A stretch of DNA of 64,000 bases from Mesorhabditis belari (Eukaryota > Nematoda > Chromadorea > Rhabditida > Rhabditidae), in NCBI GenBank assembly GCA_958450365.1, contig CAUEEP010000608.1:186001-250000 (forward strand). Direction: 5' to 3'. The notes beneath the pieces were generated by a model. The model searched no databases. It was not told where the DNA came from and worked only from the letters and a program-made list of their open reading frames with translations. Positions within the stretch are counted from its first letter, which is position 1. Each line of letters begins with the position of its first letter. The position numbers and the translations under genes are program-made. Shown in pieces: positions 11,492 to 23,443 of this stretch.

Positions 11492-12690
11492 AAAGTCGCT
11501 AAATATTTCAAATGTTTGGATATACATTTCTAGATATTTTTAGATTTATCTAGATTGGGAAAATCCTGTGCTTATCAATGCATTCAACCAAAAAAAGGAA
11601 TAGTGTCTGGGAATTTGGTTAACATAAAATCAATGAGCTTTTTAGATAAAGATTTATTCTTTTTGCAATAGCAGTCACAGATTCATTGGTTTACTTTGAA
11701 AAGCTACAAATCATTGTTCACAGATTGCACTGAACCTATGAACTCCGCGAATTCTTTTGATTCCACTCTTTTTCTTTATCGCCTGTCTCTTCTATTACCT
11801 TCATTTCACAGCTATTTTAAAAATCACAATTATGAGTTGAAAAAGCACGGGTGAAGTTGGAACTCTTGACCCTCAGCTTGTTTTAAAACCGCTCAACCAC
11901 TTGGCAACCTATAAACCACTCCACAAATTCTTCTGATGTTACTCTTTTTCTTTCTCGCTTTTGTCTTCTATTACCTTCATTCCACAACTATTTGAAAAGT
12001 CGATAAATATTTCAAATGTTTGGATCTATTTCTAGATATTTTTAGATTTTAGAAAATCGCATTTGGAATTTAAAAATCATTGGGAAAATCCTGTGCTTAT
12101 CAATGCATTCAGTCAAAAAAAATAGTGTCTGGGAATTTGGTTAACATAAAATGAATGAGCTTTTTAGATAAAGAATTATTCTTTTTTTTTATTAAAAGCT
12201 TGGAAGATGTGCTCAAAAAAACCCTTGACACGCAACATTATTCAAGCTCTTTCTATCGGGTTGGTGAATTAAAAACTGCGGGACTTTGAACTAAAATGCG
12301 GGACTTTGAACTAAAAAGTTCGACTTTACAAAGATTGGTGCAATTCGACTCCGCGAATTCTTCTAATTCCACTCTTTTTCTTTCTCGCTTTTGTCTTCTA
12401 TTACCTTCATTCCACAGCTATTTGAAAAGTCAATAAATATTTCAAATGTTTAAATATATTTCTAGATATTTCTAGATTTTCGACAATCTTGTTTGGGGTT
12501 TAAAAATCATTGGGAAAACCCCGTGCTTATCAATGCATTCAATCAAAAAAAATAGTGTCTGGGAATCTGGTTAACATAAAATGAATGAGCTTCCTAGATC
12601 AAGATTTATTCTTTTTTATTAAAGGCTTGGAAGATATGCCCAAAAAACCCTTGACACGCAACATTATTCAAGCTTTTTCTAGTTCATTTT
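11369..12690 (+). repeat. Terminal exon of the Ly6-like gene, multiplied in tandem
   Basis: The last exon plus its downstream sequence recurs three more times: a short copy at about 11735-11835, and longer copies at about 11906-12260 and 12323-12690. Copies 3 and 4 keep an open frame for the hydrophobic tail (LLFFFLAFVFYYLHSTTI and LFFFLAFVFYYLHSTAI, then stop). Copy 4 also keeps KDWCN. All copies except the short one share the following GGGAAAATCCTGTGCTTATC and GTGTCTGGGAAT words. A mariner B end (GGTTGGTGAATTAAAAACTG) abuts copy 4 at about 12255-12310. Only copy 1 has a full acceptor plus the LCLC part. Confidence 0.85.
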
Positions 12691-13004
12691 CAAGTTGACA
12701 TCGGTTTTCTCGCCTTTTTTTGATAAATTTAAGCTTTAAGAGTAAGATTTGGATAATTCTTTAAATTAACTTTAAGATTAACTGATGAAATTTACCAGTT
12801 TCAAAAAAAAATCATCTTCAAGAAGCCGATCCAGAGCTCCATCCAGATCCAGAGATCCAGAGCGCATAAAAACACCAAATGGCTAATGATTTTTGTTGAA
12901 AAACATTTGTTTTAAGCTTTTTAACCAGAAAAGAATCAAATAAACCATGTGAGAGCGCTTAAAACCTTTTCATGAATTGAGATTGAGTTGAAGATTGAGT
13001 TGAA

Positions 13005-13152
13005 ATCTCAGAAATTCTCAGAAAGCCGAAGCTTCTCCGAAAGCCGAAGCTTCTCCGAAAGCCGAAGCTTCTCCGAAAGCCGAAGCTTCTCCGAAAGCCG
13101 AAGCTTCTCAGAAAGCCGAAGCTTCTCAGAAAGCCGAAGCTTCTTCTTCTTC
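13005..13152. repeat. 18-base minisatellite
   Basis: Seven to eight tandem copies of GAAAGCCGAAGCTTCTCC and its CAGAAA variant. Because 18 is a multiple of 3, both strands read as short Ser/Arg or Phe/Arg repeats. These are not credible proteins. Confidence 0.9.
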
Positions 13153-13227
13153 TCACCTTTGCAGCCTTTGCTTCACAAATTGAAAGATGGCTGTCGGTTT
13201 TGAAGATGAAGTTTGAAGGTTTTGAAG

Positions 13228-13599
13228 ATGCAGTCTGAAGGTTTTGAAGTTCAAATTGAAGATGGCTATCGGTTTTTTTTTGCACAAATACTCACCATAT
13301 CAAGTGGAGTTTTTAAAGTTGATTATTTAGATAGATATAGTTTTTTTTTTAGTTCTTTTTTAGTTCTTTCATCAAAGTTCTTTCAAGAGAAGCATCTTTT
13401 TTCTTCTACAAACCAGATGGTTAAAAATTACAAGAACTTATTGGAAAACAATTTTCTGATCATCTATTACTATTTTCCTGTAATCAACAAGGGATATCTT
13501 GTTTGCACCTGTTCTCAAAATAATACATTCATTATGAAGATCAGAATAACAGAAGGCTATAGCAACAAAGTTCTGCACAAATTCTACGCAGCTCATTAG
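13228..13599 (+). other. Open frame of unknown status, about 123 codons
   Basis: A frame from the first ATG (13228) to TAG at 13597-13599, rich in Phe, Tyr and Lys, with AATAAA about 40 bases downstream. The start lies in simple repeats, no splice partner was found and I recognise no domain. It may be chance in AT-rich DNA. Confidence 0.2.
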
Positions 13600-14629
13600 C
13601 ATTAAAATTAAAAAACTTTATAATGAAATGTCTCTTGGGAAAATAAAGCAACAGATTTCTAAAATATGAATTATTTTTTTCAATTCCAAATGATCAGTAT
13701 CTTTGAGTAAATTCAGAAAAACGAAATAGAAAAGTAAAAAGATCTTTGAGAGTTACCTAGCTGTGAGCTGTGCTTTTAATTAATTTTCTGATTTTCTGAT
13801 TTTTTCCACTTTCTTAGAGCAATCTGATTCCCCGAGAGACAAAAAGATTTACCGTATTTTCTCTAATAATAGTAGGTTTCTAGCTTCTTGCATTAAATGG
13901 ATTGGCAATTCGGTGTCTATCTACTTTACGGGATTCCCTCAGCCTCACTAAATATCTTATTGGGAATTTGTATTCGTCGAACGAAACTCATCAACGAGAA
14001 CTCTTTCTATCGGGTTTACTCCTTTGTGCTTTTCGTGGTAAGTAAATAAAAAAAATCAGCTCTGATCACAGAATTCTAGTACCTTCTAACATATTTGAAT
14101 ACGTATGTGACGCTGAAATGCTGGGAGATCCCAGCGATGATCCCATTTTACGTAAATGTCTCAAGTTTTATCCCATTTCGACCATTTTTCACTTTCAAAT
14201 ACGCAGCTTTTCATATTCAACAACATTCGATGATACTAATGCATCTCAATCGATTCACAGCTATTTGGTTGCCATTTTTTCATTGTAAAGTGAGATTTTT
14301 ATCGATTTTTTGATAATTTGAATAAATTTAGTTCAGAGTTAGATCAAAAATGAACCGAAATTTTTACTTTACACCAAGAATAAACCAAAATCTCTTTCTA
14401 CAGCTAGATAATAGAACATTTTCTTCTTTGGAAAAGGTTAAAAATTAACCGAAATCATTCTCTAAATCAAACCAATTTAAACTAAACAAAATTTTCTAGA
14501 ATCTATTTGATATAAAAAGCTTAACGGGCTTAGTTAATCAAGAAATTTAGTTTAAAAAGGATTCATTTTATAAATAAATACGAAGATTTGTATAAGAAAG
14601 GAATAAAAAAGATTTCAATCAGTTAACTA

Positions 14630-15708
14630 TTAGGTTGTTCGGATATAAACGAGCGTTTGCACTGCTTAACTCGTGCGGAAGCCATTTCCCGCATCTGATC
14701 GTCTTTCCAATGGCGTGGAGATGCTCATCAATAGTAGAATTTGAACATAGAAACTCTTGAGCAAGTTCACGCGTCGTTTGACAAGGATCCGATTCGATTG
14801 CAGTCCTCAAAGTATGTTTGTAGAGGTCGGATGTGGCTGTTTGACTGGGTTGTAGAGGCTCGAAATACACAAGGCTCTTATTATTCCACCAGACTGAGAG
14901 CATGACCTTTTTCCCCTGAATGTCCGGTTTCACGGTCAGATTTGGCCGTTCTCCTGGTCCTAGCCATTGCCGTTTCCGAATAGTATCATCGAAATAGATC
15001 CACTTCTCATCTCCAGTAACGAGAGAATCAAAAGAGCCATGATATTTAGCGGATGAGGATTCCGGCAATAGCGACTCGTGAAGCCTTGTTTGCACTGCTT
15101 AACTCGTGAGGAAGCTATTTCCCGCATCTGATCGTCTTTCCAATGGCGTGGTGAGGCTCATCAATGGTAGAATTTGAACATAGAAACTGTTGAGCAAGTT
15201 CACGCGTCGTTTGACAAGGATCCGGTTCGATTGCAGCCCTCAAAATATCGTTGTCTACCCCTTGAGGTCGACGAGAGTGTTCATCATACTCGAGACTTTC
15301 ACAACCATTCCGAAAGGCGTCCGGAACCAGGCTCGGCATCGGCTTTTGGATAATACATCATTCCCAAATGCTTTGACCAAATCTCGATGGGATTTGGTCA
15401 AAGATTTCGAACATAGAAACTGTTGAGCAAGTTCACGCACCGTTTGACATGGAACTGATTCGATTGCATTTGATTACGCGACTTTTTTTGCCCAGTTTGA
15501 AGTCGTAAAGTAGACATACGCGAACTTGATTTTTGAGTCGGTCATCTAAAGCAAGAAAAAAAAGAGCTTAAAAATAAGAAATTATCTGTTTAAAAAGATT
15601 CCAAATATGCACAAGATAACGTACTTTTTAAACAAAGAAAGACATGTTTTAAAAGCTTTTCTCACAACAATAAGTTTAGCGACGCTTGTCTATATCCGAA
15701 GAACCTAA
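14630..15708 (-). mobile_element. mariner family C, scrambled copy
   Basis: Ends TTAGGTTGTTCGGATATA (left) and its near inverse (right), TA on both sides. The minus strand carries transposase pieces in a rearranged order. The N-terminus is near 15541 (MTDSKIKFAYVYF). The segment DPCQTTRELAQ...STIDE occurs in at least two well-preserved copies plus a third, more degraded one. TGDEKWIYFD follows, and then a jump back from the GQT-like SQTATSDLYKHTLR into another copy of DPCQTTRELAQ. The catalytic C-terminal half is missing. It lies in an intron of the Srg pseudogene. Confidence 0.85.
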
Positions 15709-16211
15709 TATGAATCTTTACAAACAAGCGCTCAACGACTAAACATTCTAAAAAAATCTAGATTTGGCGACCCGTCCACTTTCGTGCCATGACCATTGCT
15801 ATTTTTCTTTTTGGTTTCGGTATTTGTTTGGAGATGTTTTTCGTCACTGGATACTATGTTTTATCACCAACAGGATATCTTTCAAACCCACTCAATCGGC
15901 TCTTGGTAAATTAAACTCTATCCAAACCTATACAATCGAGTCTCGGGATCACAAAATGGAAAACATTATATCGAAAACTCGTATCGAGGTTTTCAATTAG
16001 GTCGGGATCAAAATTTTGAATAAAAATTGTTATTGTTAAAAAAAAGAAAAGGTAAGGAGAGCTCATTTTGAAGAATTGTTAACAATTGATTGTTGTTAAC
16101 AAGCCATTGTTAACAAACCATCAAAGCCGCTTGAATATCCGAATTCTGAAAACCCGGATATTTATCGTAAATACTCTAATAGAGTTCTTTCTAATCGAAT
16201 TTCTTATTCTA

Positions 16212-16730
16212 TTAGGTTGATGCATAAGTCTTTTCGTTTTTTTCGTACTTCTGTTAAAGAGTAACAAATGCACCAATTGAACTACGGTTGATTTCATTAG
16301 AAAACCAATTATTTTTCTGCAAAATAACATTAAAACGGGTTTAAAAATATTTAATGCCTGGATTTTCTTGAGAGTATGAAGTCGGGTAGTCAAAAAGGGC
16401 TAACTCGATGATGCGGTTTAGACACCTTAGCTAAAGAAAACCTATCTTCGTGTCAATAGATAAAAGATAGAGAAAAAAAAGTTTGATATTTCGCCAAAAT
16501 TTCAGAGAAATTCATTCAGCCAATTTTTCCGTAGAGTTTTTTATAGATTTTTACGAAAAAGGCGTTTTTCACTCTCGAATTTGCTTGAAAGTGAACCGAA
16601 ATTCATTTAAAAAGATGCAAATTGAACAAAAAAACACTTTTTTTATAGAGCAAACTATAGATTAATTGGTGAATTTGTTACTTTTTAACAGAAGTACGAA
16701 AAAAACGAAAAGACTTATGCATCAACCTAA
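16212..16730. mobile_element. mariner-type MITE family D
   Basis: 519 bases with inverted ends of about 50 bases (TTAGGTTGATGCATAAGTCT...) bounded by TA. There is no usable ORF. A short interior stretch (AATTATTTTTCTGCAAAATAAC) resembles DNA at 41525-41550. It lies in an Srg intron. Confidence 0.88.
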
Positions 16731-17046
16731 TAGAACGTCACTCTCATAATGACGAGCGTACAGTCGCGTAGTCGACTGTACGCTCGTCGACTTTGAACGA
16801 CTTTGAACGATCCATTCTCCGCGCTGCTTTATGCTAAAGTGTGCTCGAATATACAGCTAAATTTTCGCTTAAGACAAGATAAAGCAGCAAATCGGCATCA
16901 TCAGCAGCATCGGCTTTGCCTTCGTTAAGAATTTAGCGTAAAGATAAGAGAATAAACATCTAGAAATTTTCCTTTTTTGTTTCGATCTTTAAAAATTTGC
17001 GAGTTATTGTATCGAGAGTGAAAATACATAGCACAGATCAAATTTG

Positions 17047-17759
17047 AATGGGATCGAATCACTCCGGCCGAGCTGCGGTCCATCGCCGAAAACTTCATCA
17101 AGCGTTTGAGGCTCTGCATCGGAGCCAATAGACCGCAACGTTATTTCTAGTCACCATGTACATGGCACAGATCAAATTTTTCTTTTTTCGAATCGTTATA
17201 TCGAGAGTTGAATCTTTTTGTTAGAAGCTCGGCCAGGACCGAAGCTCTGAATCATTTTCAATCAAGAGTCATTATACCGAGAGTCGATTGTATATAATTT
17301 TAAAATGTCAGTCTGTCCGTTAAAGCTCTAGCGGGCGCAGAAGTGAGTTTTTTGGGAAACGACCGATATACGCACTTGTAAAATTTTGATCAATTTTGGA
17401 GGCAAGGGCTTGTGCAAAACCCCACAAAAGTTTGGAGGCTTTTAAGCGATCGTTGACCAAGGAATGGGATCGAATCACTCCGGCCGAGCTGCGGTCCATC
17501 GCCGAAAACTTCATCAAGCGTTTGAGGCTCTGCATCGGAGCCAATAGACCGCAACGTTATTTCTAGTCACCCTGTACATGGCACAGATCGAATTTTTCTT
17601 TTTTTGGAATCATTACATCGAGAGTTGAATCTTCAGATTTTATTAGAAGCTCGGCCAGGACCGAAGCTCTGAATCATTTTCAATCAAAAGTCATTATACC
17701 GAGAGTCGATTGTATATAATTTTAAAATGTCAGTTAAAGCTCTAGCGGGCGCAGGAGGG
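17047..17759 (+). mobile_element. Tc1-like 3' fragment, tandemly duplicated
   Basis: Two direct copies (about 17047-17344 and 17461-17759) encode the end of a Tc1/DD34E transposase: EWDRITPAELRSIAENFIKR then LRLCIGANRPQRYF and a stop. They are followed by the same 3' DNA, with repeated GAGAGTTGAATCTT and GAGAGTCGATTGTATATAA words. The insert between the copies shares a 50-base stretch with 35797-35840. Confidence 0.75.
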
Positions 17760-18383
17760 AAACGGAATCCCGTGAAATTGTAGTTGTGCCATTTGAAAAA
17801 CTGTTTCAAAAAATACCCCAGTTGTTCGGTGTTCGGTTTTTGGTGTTTTTTGGAGTGCTTTGGAGTCGTAGGCGGGTTTCCTCGTTTATTTAATCAACTC
17901 ATTTTAGCAAACACCAATTTGTTATTGGGCTGAAATGAGTCTCAGCCATGTCTACCCAGTAATTTCCTTTTTACTCAATATGATCAGTCTCGCCAAGCTG
18001 ATTTACATGAGAACGGTGAAGAAAAGGTGAGGAGAGTTTATTTTGAAGAATTGTTAAGAATTGATTGAAATAACCATCAAAGCTGCTTGAAAATCCGAAT
18101 TCTGAAAACCCGGATATTTATCGTAAATGAGAATGAGAAAAATGAGAATTTAAAACCACCGTAAATACTCTAATAGAAGTCCCGACATAATGAAGAGCGT
18201 ACAGTCGCTTAGTCTAACTTTGAACATCGAATTCTCCGCGCTGCTTTATGCTAAAGTGTGCGCTTTTGTGTCAAATGATAGCTCTTGAAATCTAGTATTT
18301 TTTGATACTAAAAGTGTAGTTGGAAAAATGAAAAAATGAGAGAAAGAAGTTAGACTACGAGACTGTACATGGGAGTGATACTA

Positions 18384-19267
18384 CAGGGTGACCAAGAATT
18401 ACCGCAACAACTTTTTGGAAGAGTATCTGGGAAATGTCTAATTTATTTCAAAAGTGGCAAGTGTTATACAGGGAATTGTAGGCCTAATTCTCGGCAACAT
18501 TTATCTACCAAAAACATCCCGATTGGACTTATGCAACTCATTTAACAAGCGCTGGAATGAGCGCTAGTCGACATTTGGCCACTTTTAGTCGACAGTTGAA
18601 TATGTCATTTGGCCACTTTTCTAAATGAAAAAATTCCATTCGGAAAAGTTTTTCTCAGTCAAATTTGCTTTTCCTATCAATTTTTAATAGAGAAAAGTGG
18701 CCAAATGGCAGATTCGCCGGAGAGATATCGACTAGCGCTCATTCAAGCGCTTGTTAAATGAGTTGTATAAGTCCAATCGGTCCAATTTATTCAATCCGCT
18801 TGAATTTCCCGATCTGGACGTGTAATAACTCATTCAAAAGCTAATTTTCTAGCGGATTGAATAAATTGGACCGATTGGACTTATACAACTCATTTAACAA
18901 GCGCTTGAATGAGCGCTAGTCGATATCTCTCCGGCGAATCTGCCATTTGGCCACTTTTCTCTATTAAAAATTGATAGGAAAAGCAAATTTGACTGAGAAA
19001 AACTTTTCCGAATGGAATTTTTTCATTTAGAAAAGTGGCCAAATGACATATTCAACTGTCGACTAAAAGTGGCCAAATGTCGACTAGCGCTCATTCCAGC
19101 GCTTGTTAAATGAGTTGCATAAGTCCAATCGGGATGTTTTTGGTAGATAAATGTTGCCGAGAATTAGGCCTACAATTCTCTGTATAACACTTGCCATTTT
19201 TGAAATAAATTAGACATTTCCCAGATACTCTTCCAAAAAGTTGTTGCGGTAATTCTTGGTCACCCTG
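18384..19267. mobile_element. Large palindromic foldback transposon
   Basis: 884 bases. Arms of about 415 bases (18384-18800 and 18852-19267) are near-perfect reverse complements around a spacer of about 50 bases. Termini read CAGGGTGACCAAGAATTACC and are bounded by TA. There is no transposase. The CAGGGTG terminus is shared with the element at 26598-27353 and a start at 34999. It lies in an Srg intron. Confidence 0.92.
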
Positions 19268-19443
19268 TATAATAAAATATTTACGGTAATAGTTTTTTAA
19301 AGCATCTGCATTGCGGATCTATTTTAAGCAGATCTATTTGTTTCGGAACTCAGACTTTCATCTTTGCGACTAACCGGATCTAAACATCAGTGTAAGCCGG
19401 TCCACAACAATAAAACCCAGCTTGATTTCCTTGAGCTCGACTC

Positions 19444-19836
19444 TGGTGAAAGCAGCTTTATCAAGCTGAATCACGTGATTTTGTAGTAGATTTAAATCTC
19501 CCAGCAGATCCAAACAGATTGCAGGCTCAGTTTACACCTAATCTAGATTATAAAGCAGGTGAATAAAATAGGCTATGTCTACAAGAATCAATTTCTTTCC
19601 AGCCAATCTGCCGGTAAAATAATGGAGTTCAATTTGTGAAAGCAGCTTTATCAAGCTGAATCACATGGTTTCTAATAGATTTAAATCTCCCAGAAGATAG
19701 TGATCCAAGCAGATCGCAGGCTCAGTTTACACCTAGCTTAGATTATAAAGCAGATCGATAAAACAGACTATGTCTACAAGAATCAATTTCTTTCCAGCCA
19801 ATCTTCCGGTAAAAGAATGGAATTCAATTTGTTTTT
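19444..19836 (+). repeat. Tandem duplication of an intron-exon junction
   Basis: Two direct copies of about 195 bases each end with the Srg exon 5 acceptor and start (TTTCTTTCCAGCCAATCT, then GGAATTCAATTTG in the second copy). The second acceptor is the one in frame. Confidence 0.8.
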
Positions 19837-20084
19837 GATCTGTTTGGCGAGTCTCGTCGTTCAGTTTGCTCTAATGTTTTATGTCGTTAGTTATCCCAAA
19901 AGTACTGTAAAAAACAAACTCGAATTTAGGACTACGGTGCCTTTTTGGTTGATGCGGAGTATCGCGTTTTTATGGTAAGAAAAGAAAAGAACAAAATTGA
20001 CAAGGGAAGGTCAATTGGCTGAGCAAAATACTATTCGATCTATACCATTCAACGCAGAATTTTATGCTGATTCCGAATATCTAT

Positions 20085-20490
20085 TCCGTTTTTGCTAAAT
20101 GGAAATCTACCAGGAGTTATACGCATCTAAAGTTTTGTTAGGACTTTATGGCCAATTGGGTCTTAGCGGTCTCCTTGCGGACCTGGCTCGCTGCAGCCGT
20201 GGCCGAGTGGTACAGCTTTTGTTTCCAAGGCGTGACCAGAGCGAGACCTCACAAGTTCGGTCCCCACTTTGAATTTTTCGTCTGATTTTTTCAAGTTGCT
20301 GACTAGTGCTCTTTGTAAGGTCTGGTCTCGCATTGGAAACGAACTCTGTATCACTCACCCCCACGGCTGCACTGAGCCATGTCCACAAGGAGACCGCTAA
20401 GACCCAATTGACCATAAAGTTCTAACAAAACTTTAGACGCTTATAACTCTTGGCAGATTGGCATTTAGCAAAAACGGAAAATCTATTCGG
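20085..20490. repeat. Foldback element with tRNA-like arm
   Basis: Outer arms (about 20060-20205 and 20365-20515) are inverted repeats. Next to the left arm, on the plus strand, is GTGGCCGAGTGG (a tRNA-like A box, as in Leu/Ser tRNAs) and, about 50 bases on, AGTTCGGTCCCC (B-box-like). The unit does not fold as a full tRNA. It lies in an Srg intron. Confidence 0.7.
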
Positions 20491-20531
20491 AATCAGCATA
20501 AAATTCTGCGTTTAATGGTATAGGTTAAAGT

Positions 20532-23013
20532 GTGTTTCTCACAAGTAATGCGTTTTTTAAAACGTACTACGAAAAATTACCGTACTTTTAGCGGAAATTA
20601 TTGCGAAAAATTGGCGCAAAAAATCACGGGCGACGACTTATGTACGACTTTTTTAAAGATATTCAGCCATTTAATTGATTTGGTGGCAAATTCCCTTCAA
20701 ATGTAAAAAGATTCAATTTACTCGACGTGTAAAGAGGATTACTTCGTAGTCACTCGACCAAAAACGTCGATTAATCGAGTAAAAATTACTCATGCAAGTT
20801 TTACTCGAGTAATTACTTACTCGCGAGGAACGCAGTGATGACTCTAGTGACGACGACCATAGTGGCTCATTTCATGTATTGGGAGTCATGTAAAAGTGGA
20901 AAACTCGCATTTTTTAAAGAAGTATCCCGCCTATACACGATGCTTATACACGGCGCTTATATACGCCGCCTTATATACGCCGCCTTATATATGACGCCTT
21001 ATATACGCCGCCTTATATACGCCGCCTTATATACGCCGCCTTATATACGCCGCCTTATATACGCCGCCTTATATACGCCGCCTTATATACGCCGCCTTAT
21101 ACACGCCGCCCTACATACACCGCCTTATATACGCCGCCTTATACGCGCCGCCTTATACACGCCGCCCTACATACGCCGCCTTATATACGCCGCCTTATAC
21201 GCGCCGCCTTATACACGCCGCCCTACATACGCCGCCTTATATACGCCGCCTTATACACGCCGCTTTATACACGCCGCCCTACATACGCCGCCTTGTATAC
21301 GCCGCCTTATATACGCCGCCTTATACACGCCACCTTATATACGCCGCCTTATATACGCCGCCTTATACACGCCGCCTTATACACGCCGCCCTACATACGC
21401 CGCCTTGTATACGCCGCCTTATATACGCCGCCTTATATACGCCGCCTTATATACGCCGCCTTATACACGCCGCCTTATACACGCCGCCTTATACACGCCG
21501 CCTTATACACGCCGCCTTATACACGCCGCCTTATACACGCCGCCTTATACACGCCGCCTTATACACGCCGCCTTATACACGCCGCCTTATACACGCCGCC
21601 CTACATACGCCGCCTTGTATACGCCGCCTTATATACGCCGCCTTATACACGCCGCCTTATACACGCCGCCTTATACACGCCGCCTTATACACGCCGCCTT
21701 ATACACGCCGCCTTATACACGGCGCTTATATACGCCGCCTTATATATGACGCCTTATATACGCCGCCTTATATACGCCGCCTTATATACGCCGCCTTATA
21801 TACGCCGCCTTATATACGCCGCCTTATATACGCCGCCTTATACACGCCGCCCTACATACACCGCCTTATATACGCCGCCTTATACGTGCCGCCTTATACA
21901 CGCCGCCCTACATACGCCGCCTTATATACGCCGCCTTATACGCGCCGCCTTATACACGCCGCCCTACATACGCCGCCTTATATACGCCGCCTTATACACG
22001 CCGCTTTATACACGCCGCCCTACATACGCCGCCTTGTATACGCCGCCTTATATACGCCGCCTTATACACGCCACCTTATATACGCCGCCTTATACACGCC
22101 GCCTTATACACGCCGCCTTATACACGCCGCCTTATACACGCCGCCTTATACACGCCGCCTTATACACGCCGCCTTATACACGCCGCCTTGTATACGCCGC
22201 CTTATATACGCCGCCTTATACACGCCACCTTATATACGCCGCCTTATATACGCCGCCTTATACACGCCGCCTTATACACGCCGCCCTACATACGCCGCCT
22301 TGTATACGCCGCCTTATATACGCCGCCTTATATACGCCGCCTTATACACGCCGCCTTATACACGCCGCCTTATACACGCCGCCTTATACACGCCGCCTTA
22401 TACACGCCGCCTTATACACGCCGCCTTATACACGCCGCCTTATACACGCCGCCTTATACACGCCGCCTTATACACGCCGCCTTATACACGCCGCCTTATA
22501 CACGCCGCCTTATACACGCCGCCCTACATACGCCGCCTTGTATACGCCGCCTTATATACGCCGCCTTATACACGCCGCCTTATACACGCCGCCTTATACA
22601 CGCCGCCTTATACACGCCGCCTTATACACGCCGCCTTATACACGCCGCCTTATACACGCCGCCTTATACACGCCGCCTTATACACGCCGCCTTATACACG
22701 CCGCCCTACATACGCCGCCTTGTATACGCCGCCTTATATACGCCGCCTTATATACGCCGCCTTATATACGCCGCCTTCTAAAGATATCCGGCCGTTTGAC
22801 TGATTTGGTGGCAAATAAATTCTCTTCCCAAGTAAAGATTTTCAATTTACTCGACGTGAAATGAGGATTACTTCGTAGTTACTCCACCAAAAACGCCGAT
22901 TAATCGAGTAAAAATTACTCTTATTTTCTAAAAATTACTTAAATCTACTAATAAAAATCACTCATTAATACTCGCAAATTTTACTCGAGTAATTACTTAC
23001 TCGCGAGGAACAC
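20532..23013. mobile_element. TIR-bounded element carrying the large satellite
   Basis: Left end GTGTTTCTCACAAGTAATGC and right end (inverse) GTGTTCCTCGCGAGTAAGTA form imperfect inverted repeats. Direct repeats of about 170-230 bases (20653-20830 and 22778-23012, rich in TTACTCGAGTAA) border the satellite. No transposase was found. The family is unknown, and a target duplication is not obvious. Confidence 0.6.
20932..22775. repeat. 1.8-kb GC-rich 14-base satellite
   Basis: About 130 copies of a 14-base unit, consensus GCCGCCTTATACAC, with recurring variants (TATATAC, TACGCG, CTACATAC, TTGTATAC) in longer blocks that themselves repeat. The plus strand has no stop in the unit, and 14 is not divisible by 3, so all three frames stay open and read as one repeating peptide (YTPPYIRRLIHAAL). 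The long ORFs here (up to 523 codons) are by-products of the repeat. It is strikingly GC-rich against an AT-rich background. Confidence 0.95.
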
Positions 23014-23443
23014 ATTTAGGTCATCTAGCATTGTATAGGTCATCTAGCATTTGGCTTAGCCAGTTGGGGCCTTCCCTTGTGAATCTCAAAAATTAATTGC
23101 AATTGTTCGAAATAGAGTTGGATTCAGTGAGTTTCAGGTTCAATCAATAAGAATGAATTTCTATTTCCCAATTTTTCTTCCCATCATATCTTTCTTCACT
23201 TTTTTTCTTGCTTAAAGTTTAGTTATCTTGATGGCAACTTTTTTGCGGCTCGTTCATTCATTCAAATGATCCCAAAACTCAAAAAGTTCACTTTAATTTA
23301 GTTGAACATTGTCTCCGATTTTGGAACAATGTCTGAGGCTTGGATTGGAATAATAGTCAGTCGAAAGCTCCGACAACATTTCACTTCGTGGCTGTTTTCG
23401 TGGAAAACGTTCAGCCTTTCCTTGATTGGATATGATCCGACAA

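Noticed and set aside
12959..13285. Ser/Arg- or Phe/Arg-repeat proteins on both strands
   Set aside because: By-product of the 18-base satellite.
20835..22864. Four overlapping plus-strand ORFs of 197-523 codons
   Set aside because: They are the same 14-base repeat read in different phases, with no unique sequence beyond the array.
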